From NCBI GenBank assembly GCA_036768485.1, contig JAVLUZ010000248.1, positions 15,317 to 79,316 of the forward strand: a stretch of DNA of 64,000 bases. Reading direction: 5' to 3'. This stretch comes from Mermis nigrescens (lineage: Eukaryota; Nematoda; Enoplea; Mermithida; Mermithidae). This document shows positions 36,850 through 49,113 of this stretch, in pieces. The stretch's first letter is position 1. Each line of letters starts with the position of its first letter. The notes beneath the pieces are model-generated. The model was not told where the DNA came from and ran no database searches. It worked only from the letters and a program-made list of their open reading frames with translations. Position numbers and translations under genes: made by a program.

Positions 36850-39800
36850 CTTAATATGCCCGGAATGTTGGGTACTTCGGCCGTAAGGCGATTCTAGATT
36901 TTGACGATGTATTCTGGATGACGCAACAGTTAAAAAGCGATATTTAGTGCTGTCGAATTCATTTAAATTGCGAATGCGTAGAGCGGTCTTTTAGCTCCCG
37001 AAAAACTAAGCCAATTTCGGCTAAATGTAGCCTGATTATGCTAGAAATTTCGCCATTCCGTGGCTCATCCTACTACCTGTCATACTATATATGAAGACAT
37101 TTACATGCAAAATGGTTAAAGGGGTAAAGTCGGTGGTCACTTCATCCTCAGAGGTCAGAAATTCTCTACCCTCATCTTTGAAATGAATAGCCTTTTTTGG
37201 CCCTTTTTAAGTGCTTTTTAGCTATTTTTGGCTAAAAGTTGAAGATATCTTGCGCCTTCTTTGAAAGTTATCAATCCCCCTTACAACATTTCTAAGAATT
37301 TGAAATTTTTCAACTTTAAAACTATAAAAAGACTCTAAAAATAAAGTTACATGTCTTCGTAAATTTGCCTTAATGATGCGTATTATATAAAACTACTGTT
37401 CATAATTAAGGTAATGATAGATTTGGACGGGTCTGTAAAATATAGACACAACTCCCCATGTTTCTATTCCTGCAGGAGCCAGCAAACATATGCATTCACT
37501 TGAGTCAATGAGATAATAGAGTGAACCAGAAGGAGATATAACTTATAACATAGATCAAACAACAGAGCTAAAAATTCTCTATTTTGCTACTAATCTCTAA
37601 ATTGAGTCGACTTGTTTGAAAGGCATTCTTCAAAAAGTTAAGTTATTGCAGTGTACCTATTTATAAAAATATCAAGATTTCGACCTTTCTAGCTCAATAA
37701 CTTTCAGTTTTCATGACTTGCGTTCGATGTCATCTTTGTAATAAAAAATAGTCTGAATTACTGCTTGATCAAAACGATTGATTTTTGATAAAAATTGAGC
37801 GTGGTTTTGAAAGTTTAACGAATACTTCTACAAATGCGCGAAACCGTCATCAAATTACAAATAGTAATGAAGAGAGAGCTCAGCGCTAAACCGGATCATC
37901 ATATATATTAATCAGTTCTTTCATTTAATTAGCGTAATTACAATTTAATAAATTAATCGAGTTTTTATCCCACTTCAGAATGACGAAGGTGCTCAAACTT
38001 TTTCCAATTTATTTTCTCTCTTTTCATTTATTATATTCACTTTAACTTTTTTAAGCAGACAAAGATGGACAACGGAAGGAAAAATACATTAATTACAATT
38101 TATCCCTGGCGGGGCTGTAATATCGCTAATAAAACAAAAAACAACTGAATTAAATTCTAGGAGCTAGTAAGGATATTGAGAATATTCAAGAATGCGATTA
38201 TAAATTCTCAGAATGAGCGCATAAATGTGCATTACTGATAAAAGATTATTATTTATTAAGTTGTAAGTGCGCAAATAATTTACATTTAGTATGTCAATAA
38301 ACTTAAATATTAATAAAGAATAAATTAATATAATCTTTTCTTTAAAAGATTAATATTTTTCTTATGACTTGGTTTTTTTTAAATTTTTTATAACTTTCAT
38401 TGGAGTTTGAGCAAATAACAGTGATACGGAGCACCATAATTTTCATTTTGAGAAGCACTTGGCTGTTTTCAAGGGTTCGTTCCTGTTTTTTATTTATATA
38501 GCATCATTTTTGGCCTTTACATACCTTTCAGAGCTTTCCCTACTTGTTAAAGAAATTTAAAATATTGATTTTCCGAATTTTTAATTTTAGATAATAACAC
38601 AAAATAACCAAGAGTACATATTTGAAGGAACAATAATAAAAAATAAATAAAATATAAATTAATAAGTAATAGTTATATAAATTTTACCTTTGAATATGTA
38701 CGCATTCAAGGAGAACTTAAACATTGAACAATAAAATTGAAAAAAAAACATTGAACACACAGGAAATTCCAAGATTTTATTTCTTATCCCGAATTTGTTT
38801 CGCGATCAGTGGATACAAGCCCTAATATTTTTTTTGATTTTTTTAAAAAGCTAATAAATTCTTTCACGAAATTACAACTTTTGTAAGTGCCGCGTCAAAT
38901 AAATAATGTCCTTATAAATTACCTTTTGACTTTTCTCGATGAAAAGCTACTTTTTGTTAGGATGTCGCATTTTGTAACTATTTTGTGTTCGGTCGGCTCT
39001 TTAAGTTTGGTGGGGGCTTTGCAGACTGGATTTGGAAATAACTACAATATGAACAACATGGTTAAACTTTTAGAAAACTTTATTTTAAAAGTGTTTTAGC
39101 AATTGCGTATTTATAAATTGCACATAGGTTATCATATTTACCTGAATACGATTAATCTGACATTTATTTCTCTAAACATCAGGTGGCAAGAAATGCGTGT
39201 GAGCGATAATTTTTGCGCTAATAAATAATAAATTTGCAAGACGACAATGTGTTTTGAATTAGAAAGATTTTTTAAATCGTAAACAACAGTATAAACTAAT
39301 TTAGCGAATTTAAATATTAGAAAATAATGCAGTCAAACAAAACTCAAATATCTGATTTTGAAATTTTCATCGCGTTCATTATTTTTAGCATTATTTTTCA
39401 AATTCTGATTAAGTCACCTCAAAACGCAAGAAGAATATACAGTATTATAAAAAGCCGAAAGTTTCTTCCTGTACAGTACAATTAAGCCTCCTCTTACCGT
39501 AGTCTAGGTCTGAGTCATAGTGAACCACTTTGTTGACATTTTTCTGATCTTCCTTATCCCTGTGTCTAGAACTTTGTCTAGCCTCGTTTTGGCTCTAATT
39601 ACGTTGTTTTTATTGGTTTAGCTCGATGAGAAGTTATAGAGCAGTAAGAAATATACATTTTTTGGCCTATTTACAATGATATCACAAAAACTCAAAATGG
39701 GAAAAGGAGTTTCTAATAAAAAATATAGTAATTTATTCCTTTTCAGCTTTTCAAATTCATCCCCTGCTTGTGTTTGATACAAAGAAATCGACTCTTTCTC

Positions 39801-40090
39801 GATTTTGCATGGATGTCCACCAGGTGCCGATTTTTATGCATTGTAATAAAGTTTTATTTGTACCTCTTTCAAAGATAATTTTCATAAAAAGTAACATAAA
39901 TGTTTAGAAAGAGCATAAAAAATTACATTTAATGAAAGTTGTCAGAGTATGTAAAGAAGGTGTAGCTCAATATAGACTACGAGTTTTTCAGTTGATGGTA
40001 CCCTACGACTGCAAAAAACATGACGGTAAACGGAAGGGTTAATCTTAAGAAATTGATTCATGATTTTGTTTTTATAGTTATTTATATTTA
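36850..40090. other. unassigned AT-rich 3.2 kb
   Basis: No exon, repeat family or structured RNA recognised. TAAATAAT-rich tracts at 38270-38700. Small ORFs (for example 38887-39099) are unremarkable. It could be old transposon DNA. Confidence 0.4.
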
Positions 40091-40095
40091 TTTTT

Positions 40096-40600
40096 TCGTA
40101 TCCATAATGTTTGAGATATTAATGTTCCCGTGACCCTGCTACAAAATTTGTTTTTTAACGAGATTTTCGCCTCATTGCGAACTTCTGCGCCAGAGAGAAA
40201 ATAAAAAATGGCGATTCTACCATTTGTCGCGGTCGACAAAAAAATGAAGCAATAGAGTGCTCGTGTCCATTACTGGGCAGCACCGAAATTCTGTGGGTGC
40301 AATTATTCGAAGTTCAACAAATAGTCTTTAAAATGGTGGTATGGCGAATTTTTGTAACGTTTCTCATCGTGCACTATCCATTGGCATCAAAAAATTACGG
40401 AAAAACAAGAAAAACTTTCCAAAATTGGATTTTGGGGTGAGGGATTTTAATTTCTGGGGGAAGGATAGTTCGGCCGTCTGCAAGGGTGCATACCCCCTAC
40501 TCCCCCCACGCCCACGTGTGCTCGTTGTTTACCCAAACGAGTGGAGAAATATTCGCGGCTAGCGATTATATATAATAAATATTGTCGCAGTCAGGACAAA
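40096..40600 (-). pseudogene. 7TM receptor exon 3, third copy, split by a B element
   Basis: On the - strand, 40600-40520 and 40266-about 40096 match the TM6-TM7 exon of the other two copies (FPYV-, LLHFF- and EVR-type regions recognisable in the DNA). A family B transposon at about 40267-40519 sits inside the exon and further indels disturb the frame. No matching exon 1 or 2 was found between 40.6 and 51 kb, so this is an orphan dead exon. Confidence 0.75.
40267..40519 (+). mobile_element. family B MITE inside a receptor exon
   Basis: CCATTACTGGGCAGCACC to GCCCACGTGT, placed between two halves of the TM6-TM7 exon homologous to 51188-51440. Flanks GCTCGTGT/GCTCGTTG (6/8) fit an 8-bp duplication that has since changed. 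Confidence 0.82.
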
Positions 40601-40639
40601 CTTAAAAGGTCTTAATTTGATGCGATTTGTCTTACAAAA

Positions 40640-42725
40640 AATTACAGAAATAATGTAGGAAACTGCTAGTATATAAACCTCGGTTCATTTAAAATGCTGG
40701 GTGACCCAAAAAGGGGGAAAAAGCTGTCTATAACTTTTTCATTTGATTTTGCACAAGAAGCATCAAATTTCTCTTCTTTTTATAAGAAAATAGAAGGCTT
40801 TTTCTGCGATTTTTCAAAAATATGAGAAAAGATGCACCAGGGGTAAATGAGGCTGTAACTTCCAAAAATTTTGATTAAAAAATTTTACGACCGATTCCAG
40901 GATTACTGTAGCTCATTAAAAATTTTAGCCAGAAACGTTTTTTGCCCGCAGTTCCTCAGGCTTTGCTCCTAGAGCCTCGCCATCTCTTGCATTTGTATCT
41001 CCCAAAAGGAGACAAATTTGCTTAAGTAAAATTTTGCGCTCTGCCCGATGAAATAAGCTTCGTCTAATAAAAGTCATTGGTTCGCGAGCTACAGTGAAAA
41101 ATTAAAAACCAACGTCTGTTTCTTTTTAAATTTGCTCAAAAACGGCTGCACAGATATTCTTAATTCTACATATGAGGTTTTAAATTGAGTTTTCCATCAT
41201 CCATATTTTTCTTTTCTCATAAATTTTTGATGTCGGGTTAATGTAGCCTCAAAAGGCTATTTTTTGCCATTTTTTCAAAAATGAGCGTTTTTCATGTCAA
41301 CGGTTTTAATTTATTGGACAATAAAGCACTTAAATAGGATCAAAATTTAATGCTTAATCCGAAAATGTCATTACTTTTTTGATTTAGAGTTTTCTCAAGA
41401 ATGTACTATGATCTACAGTGTGAAAAAACAATTATTTTGATAAACCGCAATACAAGTGTTTTTTTTAGCTGGATCATTTTCATTAGCAGCATTAGATGCG
41501 CCTTAAAAAGGTCTATCGATTGGTTATAAAACTTTGAGCTAGCATTGACTTACAGTAAGCTATATTTAAAAAATGTAATTTTTTAACGCATTTTTTGTAA
41601 ATAGATATATTGACAAAATTTTCATCATTCTCTTTGATACTTCACCCGTTTAATGAGTATTGTTTAGGAATTCTAGTGTTTTAAGTCTCATGTGTTTAAG
41701 TAGGGTATTTCTCGAGATACTTGACTTCAAAGTATATTGCGAGCATTTTTTTTACTTTCTCAGGGCCTAGCGCCTCAGGATTCGAATGTAGCGCAAAAGT
41801 GCACATATAATGAATGATCACCATCCAATTTTCTATTGAATAGTATAATTATTTATTTTTAAACCGTTTTGTTGTGACTTTACCGTAAAAAACAAAGATT
41901 TTTATTTTTTTGTAATAATACGTCATTATTATCTTCCTATTGTAGCTACATCAATTAATCCTTCTTTATTTGATCCGCCTTTAAAAGATCCATCGATAGA
42001 AGCAAAAATTTTTTTGTCTAGCATTAAGCTCCAGTAAGCTAAAGTAATAAACAGGGTTTTAAGGCAGGTCTGTAACTCTCTTTAAGTCAAGGTAAACCTC
42101 CTCAATTTTTTCAATGAGTAGCTAGGACTCTTGTGAGTAAGGACCAAGTAAAGGCAAAGCTAGTAAAAGCCCGTAACTTGAGAAATATAGGTTCGAAATA
42201 ATTTTAAAAATATAAATTTTTAAATGGATTACTGTAGCTGCAGAATCTTTTAAAATTTTTTAAGAAGTCTACGCGGTAAACTACTAAACAAAATAAAGTT
42301 TGTTCAAATTGGATCAATATTGGAGGAGCGGTAAATTTTTGAAGTTTTTAAAAATTTGGAAAAAAATTTGAAAAAAGTGCTCCCGGAAGGGTTAGAACGT
42401 AATTTTTGCGTTTTTCATAGAATTTATTGATGCCAGATTTATATTTCTAGTTGCAGGCGCCTATGTGGGCCAAGCGTAAGTCGTTAAGATCAATTTAAAA
42501 AAAGGTAAATGTTTTCTAAAGTTTGCTAAATTCAAAAAAGTACTCCCGGAAGAATTAGAATGTAGTTCTTGCGTTTTTCATAGGAAATATTGATGCCTGA
42601 TTAATAATATTTGTTGCAAGCGCCTATGCAGGCCAATGGTAAGTCTTTAAAACCAATTTGGACAGAGGTAATTGTTTTTCAAAGTTTTGCAAAATTTAAA
42701 CAATTGCTCTCAGAAGGGTTAGAAC
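40640..42725. other. unassigned AT-rich 2 kb
   Basis: Contains two related blocks ending at about 42480 and 42650 (GTTGCAGGCGCCTATGTGGG / GTTGCAAGCGCCTATGCAGG, each after AGAACGTAATTTTTGCG-type sequence), about 175 bp apart, leading into the minisatellite. No gene signal. Confidence 0.5.
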
Positions 42726-42728
42726 ATA

Positions 42729-43018
42729 GTGCACGAGCGCAGCAAGAACATACATGGTGCGCGAAGCACAACATGCAAGTGCAGCGAGCGCGTACATTGT
42801 GCATAAAGCGCACTGTGCGAGCGGAGCGTGCACATATATGGTGCGCAAAGCACACTATGCTAGCGAAGCGAGCGTGTATATGGTGCGCGAAGCACACCAT
42901 TTGTGCGGAGCGAGCGAGTACATGGTGTGCAATGCACACCATGCGAGCGGAGCAAGCGCGTTTATGGTGCATGAAGTGCACAGTGCGAGCGGAGCATGCA
43001 CGTATATGGTATGGTGCC
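42729..43018. repeat. 42-bp minisatellite, about seven units
   Basis: Units like GCGCGAAGCACACCATG, CGAGCGGAGCGAGCGCG, TATATGGT repeat every 42 bp. Because 42 is a multiple of three, long ORFs appear on both strands with 14-residue periodicity; these are by-products, as there is no conserved start, splice context or homology. Confidence 0.9.
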
Positions 43019-43024
43019 TGAAAA

Positions 43025-44270
43025 TTATTGCACCATTGAGCAAGGTAGCTGGAATCAAAACAAAGCGCGGCGCAGCCGTGCTCTTATTCCCTCAAAGTAT
43101 GTGTGATTCTTAATAACAAGTATTATTTTATACAAACACGTTTTCTTATTTTGTTTATAACTTTCTCAATTTTCATCCAATTTTGACAATTTTTTTTGTT
43201 TTGTAGAGAATTAAACGGCCTTTTCTGTAAGAGAAGCAAACAAATTAGAAGTGAGTGCAGCGAACTTCTGCTTGAACATTACTGAACAAAAGAAAGAAAT
43301 ATATAATATTACAATTTCAATCTTAATTACTTCATCAATTGTCATATTTTGGCATTTTATCCATAAATTTAATATTCCATATATTGAATTTGGACTGCTT
43401 TTCGGCCAAGAAATTGTATTCAAGGGACACATTAAAGTTAGGACAGCATTCATATTATAGCAGGTGCGCTTACTCTTAGAGGGCGCTGTCTATGACTTTT
43501 TCGCTTTGCAGGTGCACTGTCTATTAGAGGGAGGGCACTTACTATTAAAGGGCGCGGTTTATTAGAATAAATACGGTATTACAAAACTATGTACACTTTT
43601 CAAAAGAATAAGCATAGGGTTGCAAAATTGTTGCAGTTTTATTGAGTTACCTTTGTTATTCTGCTTTTGCTTTACACTTTTGTAAACACTTTTTAGATAG
43701 GTATAACAAAAAATTGTTAATTATCCTCAAACGGGTACATAAACTCCTCATTATAATTTTTTTCTTTAATTTAGAAATGTGCGACTTATCTCATTTGATA
43801 GAAAAAATGTTTGGCTACAAAACCTTTAACTAATCTTTAAGATCGTCACAATTTGTATAGTGCGATGCATTTTTGTAAACCCAGCTTTTTATTGAATACA
43901 AACATCATTAAAGAGTAGCATAAAACATACAAAACTGAAATGAAACGAATAATGAAATGTACTATTCTGAAACTTTGAACATAAAACAACAGTGTGAAGA
44001 TGCTCGGCTATTCTGACGGAAAAAATTCATATTGACGTTCAAAGCAGAGGTTTACTAATTAGCACTACTAATTACTAAGTTTTTGTTGTAACGCACTGAA
44101 AAGTTATTTTTACAAAAGTGTAAACCAAATGCCGAATAGCAAAGGTAACTATGAAACTTTTCAATTTTGTTGCCCTGTATTCGTTGCATTCAACAAATGT
44201 TTACACTTTGGCAATATAGTAAATGCAGCATGAGTTAGGATTAAAACATTTAGTAACCTCTTTTGGCCAC
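43025..44270. other. unassigned DNA
   Basis: GCACTTACTATTAAAGGGCG- and GTGCGCTTACTCTTAGAGGGCG-like repeats at about 43464-43560 form a short imperfect tandem array. 43630-43690 is roughly mirrored at 44090-44170 (ATTGAGTTACCTTTG..GTAAACACTT versus AAAAGTGTAAACC..AAAGGTAACT), a possible foldback remnant. Confidence 0.5.
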
Positions 44271-44278
44271 TCTGTATC

Positions 44279-46260
44279 ATAGGTAGCGCGTTAGTACGTA
44301 CCTATAATATACTTGGGTACCCCTCAACACATGTCCCCTCTCCTCATAGCTATAACGAGGCACATCTGGAAGGTGCAATTTTTTCAAATATAGGTAATAA
44401 AAAACTCGATGTAACTTTTTTCTTTTGTTTACGCTCAATGACAAGTATCTAATGAGCGTGTAAACTTTAGGCTTAACGTTATATCACATAAGAACTTCTG
44501 TCGGTTTCTTGCCCAGCTTGTACACTACTCAGCATAAATGCCTCATACAATTTAATGGTATAGAATAGAAAAGACTAAATTCTCTGAATACACTTTTTGG
44601 TTTTTCAAATTGTTGCATTAGTTAACGATTTGGAGTGTAAAGAGTGCGAAAATCTGAGGTTGAAAAGACACATGATGGTCAATTTTTCGACTTGTTTATG
44701 TCTGCTAAATTTTTCATATAGACGTACCCTAAAACCTATTGGTAAAAAAATATTATGGTTCAGGGGCTACACGATGAAGTTGACCGCGTTCGTTTAAGAT
44801 CAATACGGACTTGGTTCTGGCGATTTAAAGTTTACACTCAGTGGCAGACAAAAACGTTTTTATATTCATTTAGTTTCTCAACCGCGCCGATTATAAATCA
44901 GAAAGTGCGAAATAGCATAAACATAAAGTATGTCTTAAGACTTGCATATCGCTTTTGGGCACGTTTTTTTTCAAACTCAATACATAGTTATTTCTAATTC
45001 TGGCTGCGTTTCTTTACACTCAAGGCTGAGTTATTTTTGGAGGTGTAAGATTTCAACTCTGGGAGTGAAAAAGACAGTTGCTGGTAGGTTTTTGTCTGCC
45101 AACTTCGTTCGGTTATCAGTCTGGATTTGATCTCAAGTCTAAAAATATACCAGGAATCAAGCGTAGTACGCCAGTTAAGCGCGTTTGTTTACAATCAACA
45201 GATGTGTAAGTGGTTCACATCTAATATTTATCTGTCTTCAGGTTACCGTGGAGACATAATTTTGTTATAAATATTCATCGTAATATTAGAGCTCACATCA
45301 GAATTATTGAAGTTATACTGCAAATTAATTTTAGTTTTAGATCCTTGCGGAAGCTTATTTCTTTCAAAATGTTATATGTAACTTTAGAATAACGAATCTG
45401 ACTGTTAGTTTTCTCTACAACCAGTAGTTGTGTGAAGTTTGCACTATTTAAATATTGTTAATGTGTAAAGTTTACACCATAAATTCATTTTACTTCCAGA
45501 GCATTGCACAACGCGAATTTTTTCTAAAATGTGTTCCATAAGGCCAGGATCACGAATCTGACAGTATAGTCATTCTTACACCTAGTAGTTATGTAAAGTT
45601 TACACTAAAATTAACTTTAGTTCCATAGCGTTGCAGAAGCTTAATTTGTACAAAAATGTTCCATGTTACGTCAGGATTACGAATATGAGCTACTGCATAA
45701 GTGTTCCTCAAACCCAGTGATTGCGTAATGTTTACGCTGAAAAGAATCGATCTGTTTAAATAAAATAAGGTTGTCTTGTTTAAAAATAATAATGCTGATG
45801 TTCAGAACAATATTGTTTTCTGCGACTTGGACTGCTGTCATTATTGTGACATGTTATAGTATGTGTTTATTGACCGTTTTAATCCAATCATTCTAATTAA
45901 AAGTAGGGTACTCGCGAAGAAAAATACTCCGATGGAACAAAAAAGACGGATATACTTGGGATTACAGATTGTTAAGGATGTAAAAGGAGGGGAAAGGAAA
46001 AAGCTACGTCTATGTATACGCCTAAAGTCTCAAAATCTATTTTAAATCAGACTTTCTCTAAGCAATGCAAAAATTGTAGTATACTCTGCGGCCTGCAGAT
46101 TGAAGAAACTATTGAACGGAAAAACGGCTGCAAAAGCAGCAAGTTAAAGACGCAGTAGCTGTGGGAAGATAGATGTAGTAAACTAGAAATAGCGTTATGG
46201 CTAGTGAAAAAAGATATCGTTCTCGGTTTCAATGCCAAAAGGTATCGTTTACGATTATAA
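44279..46260 (+). mobile_element. family H foldback-like arm, copy 2
   Basis: Starts with the terminal hairpin ATCATAGGTAGCGCGTTAG then TACGTACCTATAATATACTT. Continues with the GCATAAATGCCTCATACAAT block, GTGTAAAG palindromes and the 140-bp subrepeats (45230-45740), and ends with the AAAAATACTCCGATGGAAC/GTATACTCTGCGGCC turn at about 46095. Collinear with copy 1. Confidence 0.75.
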
Positions 46261-46279
46261 TATCGTTTTTTAGCATTTT

Positions 46280-47250
46280 TTTCTTATTTTCATCTTTTTT
46301 ATAGTCTGTTTTAGAACTCTTGAGACATTTTTACAGCAATGTGGTTCGAAAGGATCAGCAATTAAACCAATGAGCGTAAAGTGACAAAAGCGGCGGCCTC
46401 ATCACCCTGCCATGTTTGAAAAATTGACTTATATTTTGAACAATGTGGCCGTTTTCCCCTGGTGACATAGGTGCTGCGGTCATACAAGGGCAGCAGCCAC
46501 ATCTTAGGGTGAGACAAAAGAGGTAAAAATTCCAAAAGAATGCATAAAATTGAATTCGGGGGCTTTAGATTTTAGCGGAAGTTTTTTTCAGATTTTGGGG
46601 ATAAACACATTCTAACCCTCACGCCCATCTGCGCTTAAGACGCCTGCCTTTGACTTGAAAGGTATAACTTCGATCTCGGTTTCAACTGCGACTTTTCTCG
46701 TGCACTACATGGTCATTTTAAACCAGAACTTGAATAGCAATAATGCCAAGCAGAGACTGTAGGAGCAAAATACTATGCATGAGACGAATGGCTAACCACG
46801 CAGCTCAAGAGGCGGATATTTTAAAAACTCCTTTTGCCGATTGGCTGAATTGTTTACACTTCCGAATCACCTCACCGTAAAAGAAGCTTCAAGAATTTTG
46901 AAACAGAAACAGACTATTGGAACTAATGCATAGGAACACACTTCTGAATCTCTACTTATTTTCGTTTACTGAGTGGGGGCATCTTGCCCATGCACATCAC
47001 TTTTCTTGTAATTTTTATGTCTGCTTAGGTGCTACACCGAGGTACACAAGCTGAAAACTTGTAGTCTTTTGCGCGTGATATAGACTTGATCCAATATTGT
47101 TTAAACTACAAGCGGCTTAGAAGCTCCATGAAAATGAAATAACAGGCCATGAATCAGCATACATTGATTATTTTCTATGTTAGCAGTCAATATCAAAATT
47201 CTTGGAATTTAGTGTTCACTAAAAAAATTTTCGAAAATCGCTATTGAAGC
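46280..47250. other. mostly unassigned; C/D-like remnant at 46470-46640
   Basis: ATACAAGGGCAGCAGCC, GAATTCGGGGGCTTTAG and CACGCCCATCTGCG at 46470-46635 look like an old element of the C/D group. Nothing else recognised. Confidence 0.45.
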
Positions 47251-47257
47251 TATTAAA

Positions 47258-47640
47258 TGCAATGGCGGATTTAAGGGGAGGGAAGGGCCGTTGTCAGCCC
47301 TTCCCCCATTCCAGCTGGCAAAAATTAATCGGCGGGGTAACGGAAGATATGTAATTTACAATGATTTTCGGCCGTCAGTGATCATAAATTCTTGTATTTT
47401 TTCGGCGCTTCGCGCCTGGTAATACCTATTTATAACCTTCCTTTCCTTTTTTTGCATGACAGTTCGGAACATACAGGGCGTGGGAATGCGGGGGTTTACA
47501 CACCCCAGAACTTGAGAACCCCTTGCCCTGTCCTCCGCAGATTACTGCAGACCCCCGCAGAATGCTATGTTTAGTAATATTTTGTCGAGTTTTGATGATT
47601 TCATCCCCCAGAATTCTCTTGTTGCCCATGTATGGCCCGG
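47258..47640. mobile_element. G fragment joined to a C element
   Basis: 47262-47420 is the left part of G (GGCGGATTTAAGGGGAGG, GGCCGTCAGTGATCATAA, CGGCGCTTCGCGCC). 47470-47635 is reversed C (GAATGCTATGTTTAGTAATA, CTTGTTGCCCATGTATGG). Confidence 0.65.
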
Positions 47641-48176
47641 AAACCATATTTCTTCCCGCCTTACTCCGGTTCTCTGGCTCTCAAGTATGCTTGAGGGACA
47701 AGCTGACTCCCTCAACTTGGACTTTGCTTTTATGTAAATAAGTTTGAATTTTGAATTTATTCAGGGTTAATATTCAAAGGTCATCCTTGGTCATTAAGCA
47801 GCTGTGTTAAGTAAATGAAATAAGGTGAATAATTTAGCATTGACACGGTATAATTGAAACGTCAAATTACTGTAATAAGTATTAAGTAACAAATTTACGA
47901 TTAATGGACCTTAGCTTAATGTGATTGAATAATATCATAGGTAGCGCGATAGCGCTACCTATAATATACTTGGCCATCCTTTTTCTTATACTCGTACATA
48001 TGTTTATCACAACGAGTGCAAAATTTGTGTCCCCCTCCTCAGAGCAACAACGGCACACACCTGGGAGGTGCGCGTTTTCTAAAGGTGGATAATAAAAAGA
48101 CTTAGATACTCTTTTTTTGTTTACACTCAATAACCGAGCTAGTCGTGAGTGTGTAAAGTTTACACCAAAAATTCAA

Positions 48177-49113
48177 ATGATCGGCGGAGTGCCATTTTTT
48201 AAAATGTTTTCCCTGATTAGTAGGTTACGAATCTGGTCCTACAATTTCTTTACATTCATTAGTTGTTGCACGGGATTTTAAATCAGACGGTTTTTCCTGA
48301 TTTCATGTGCACAAGCATATCTAACTCAGTTTTACATTCTATGCAGTCTGATTGGTTTCAAAAGGTAGACGGTTTTAAAATCTAGGGAACCTTTCTTTTA
48401 TTTTTTAAAGTAATATTTTTAAATTTAGAGGCGGTTTATTGTAAAGAGTCTGGGACAAAAATTTTTTCCGCCCAGAGCGTCGTGGATGATGAATTTAAAA
48501 AAATGTTCTTCGTTAGGTCAGAATAACGGAACTGACCTTTACACTTTTCTACCGCCAGTGTTTGTTGAAATATGAAGAGGTGAACTTTGAATTATGCATC
48601 TATTTTCTAATGCCGATAGATAACTCCGTATTGCATATTATTTGATCAGATTTTTCTTATTGCAGAGATTTTTGACTCCTCTTTAATAAATCATTATTTT
48701 TATCATCATAAATGCACTTATTCTTCAACTTCATTTGAATGATTAATATTTTTCAATATAGTATAATCAAGCTGAAATCTTGGCTGCGAGTTGAGTTGGT
48801 GCAATGGCTGACGTATCCGTTCTCGCATGGGGATTTAAAAAAGAATAATAGGTTCAAGTCTTCTGAATACTAACTTTTTTCATTTTTTAAATTCTTTTGG
48901 CAAAACCACAAATGATCGACTGAGTGCCATTTTTTTAAAATGTTTTCCCTGATTAGTAGGTTACGAATCTGGTCTTACAATTTCTTTACATTCATTAGTT
49001 GTTGCACAGGATTTTAAATTAGACGGTTTTTTCTGATGTCATGTGCACAAGCATATCTAAGTCAGTTTTACATTTTATGCAGTCTGATTAGTTTCGAAAG
49101 GTAGACGGTTTTA
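48177..49113. repeat. 202-bp direct repeat pair with a 533-bp spacer
   Basis: 48177-48378 and 48912-49113 are nearly identical (GAGTGCCATTTTTTAAAATG, CCTGATTAGTAGGTTACGAATC, GTTGCAC.GGATTTTAAAT, GAAAGGTAGACGGTTTTA). The spacer holds a tRNA-like box pair. Confidence 0.85.
48781..48875 (+). other. possible tRNA-derived sequence
   Basis: TTGGTGCAATGGCTGACG resembles an A box and AGGTTCAAGTC a B box, about 55 bp apart, with CCGTTCTCGCATGG between as a possible degenerate anticodon arm. Clean acceptor and T stems could not be drawn, so this is at best a tRNA pseudogene or SINE head. Confidence 0.3.

Noticed and set aside
38887..39099. 70-codon ORF with a hydrophobic stretch
   Set aside because: No splice signals, relatives or codon-use support; expected by chance in AT-rich DNA.
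42611..43021. 136-codon Cys/His-rich repeat protein (CAKHTM units), considered as a metal-binding protein
   Set aside because: The 14-residue periodicity is exactly the 42-bp minisatellite; two other frames are equally open, and there is no promoter, intron or homology evidence.
44279..44330. Helitron 3' end (hairpin plus CTRR)
   Set aside because: There is a hairpin but no CTRR tail or A/T target junction, and the same hairpin ends arms in opposite orientation, which points to inverted repeats.
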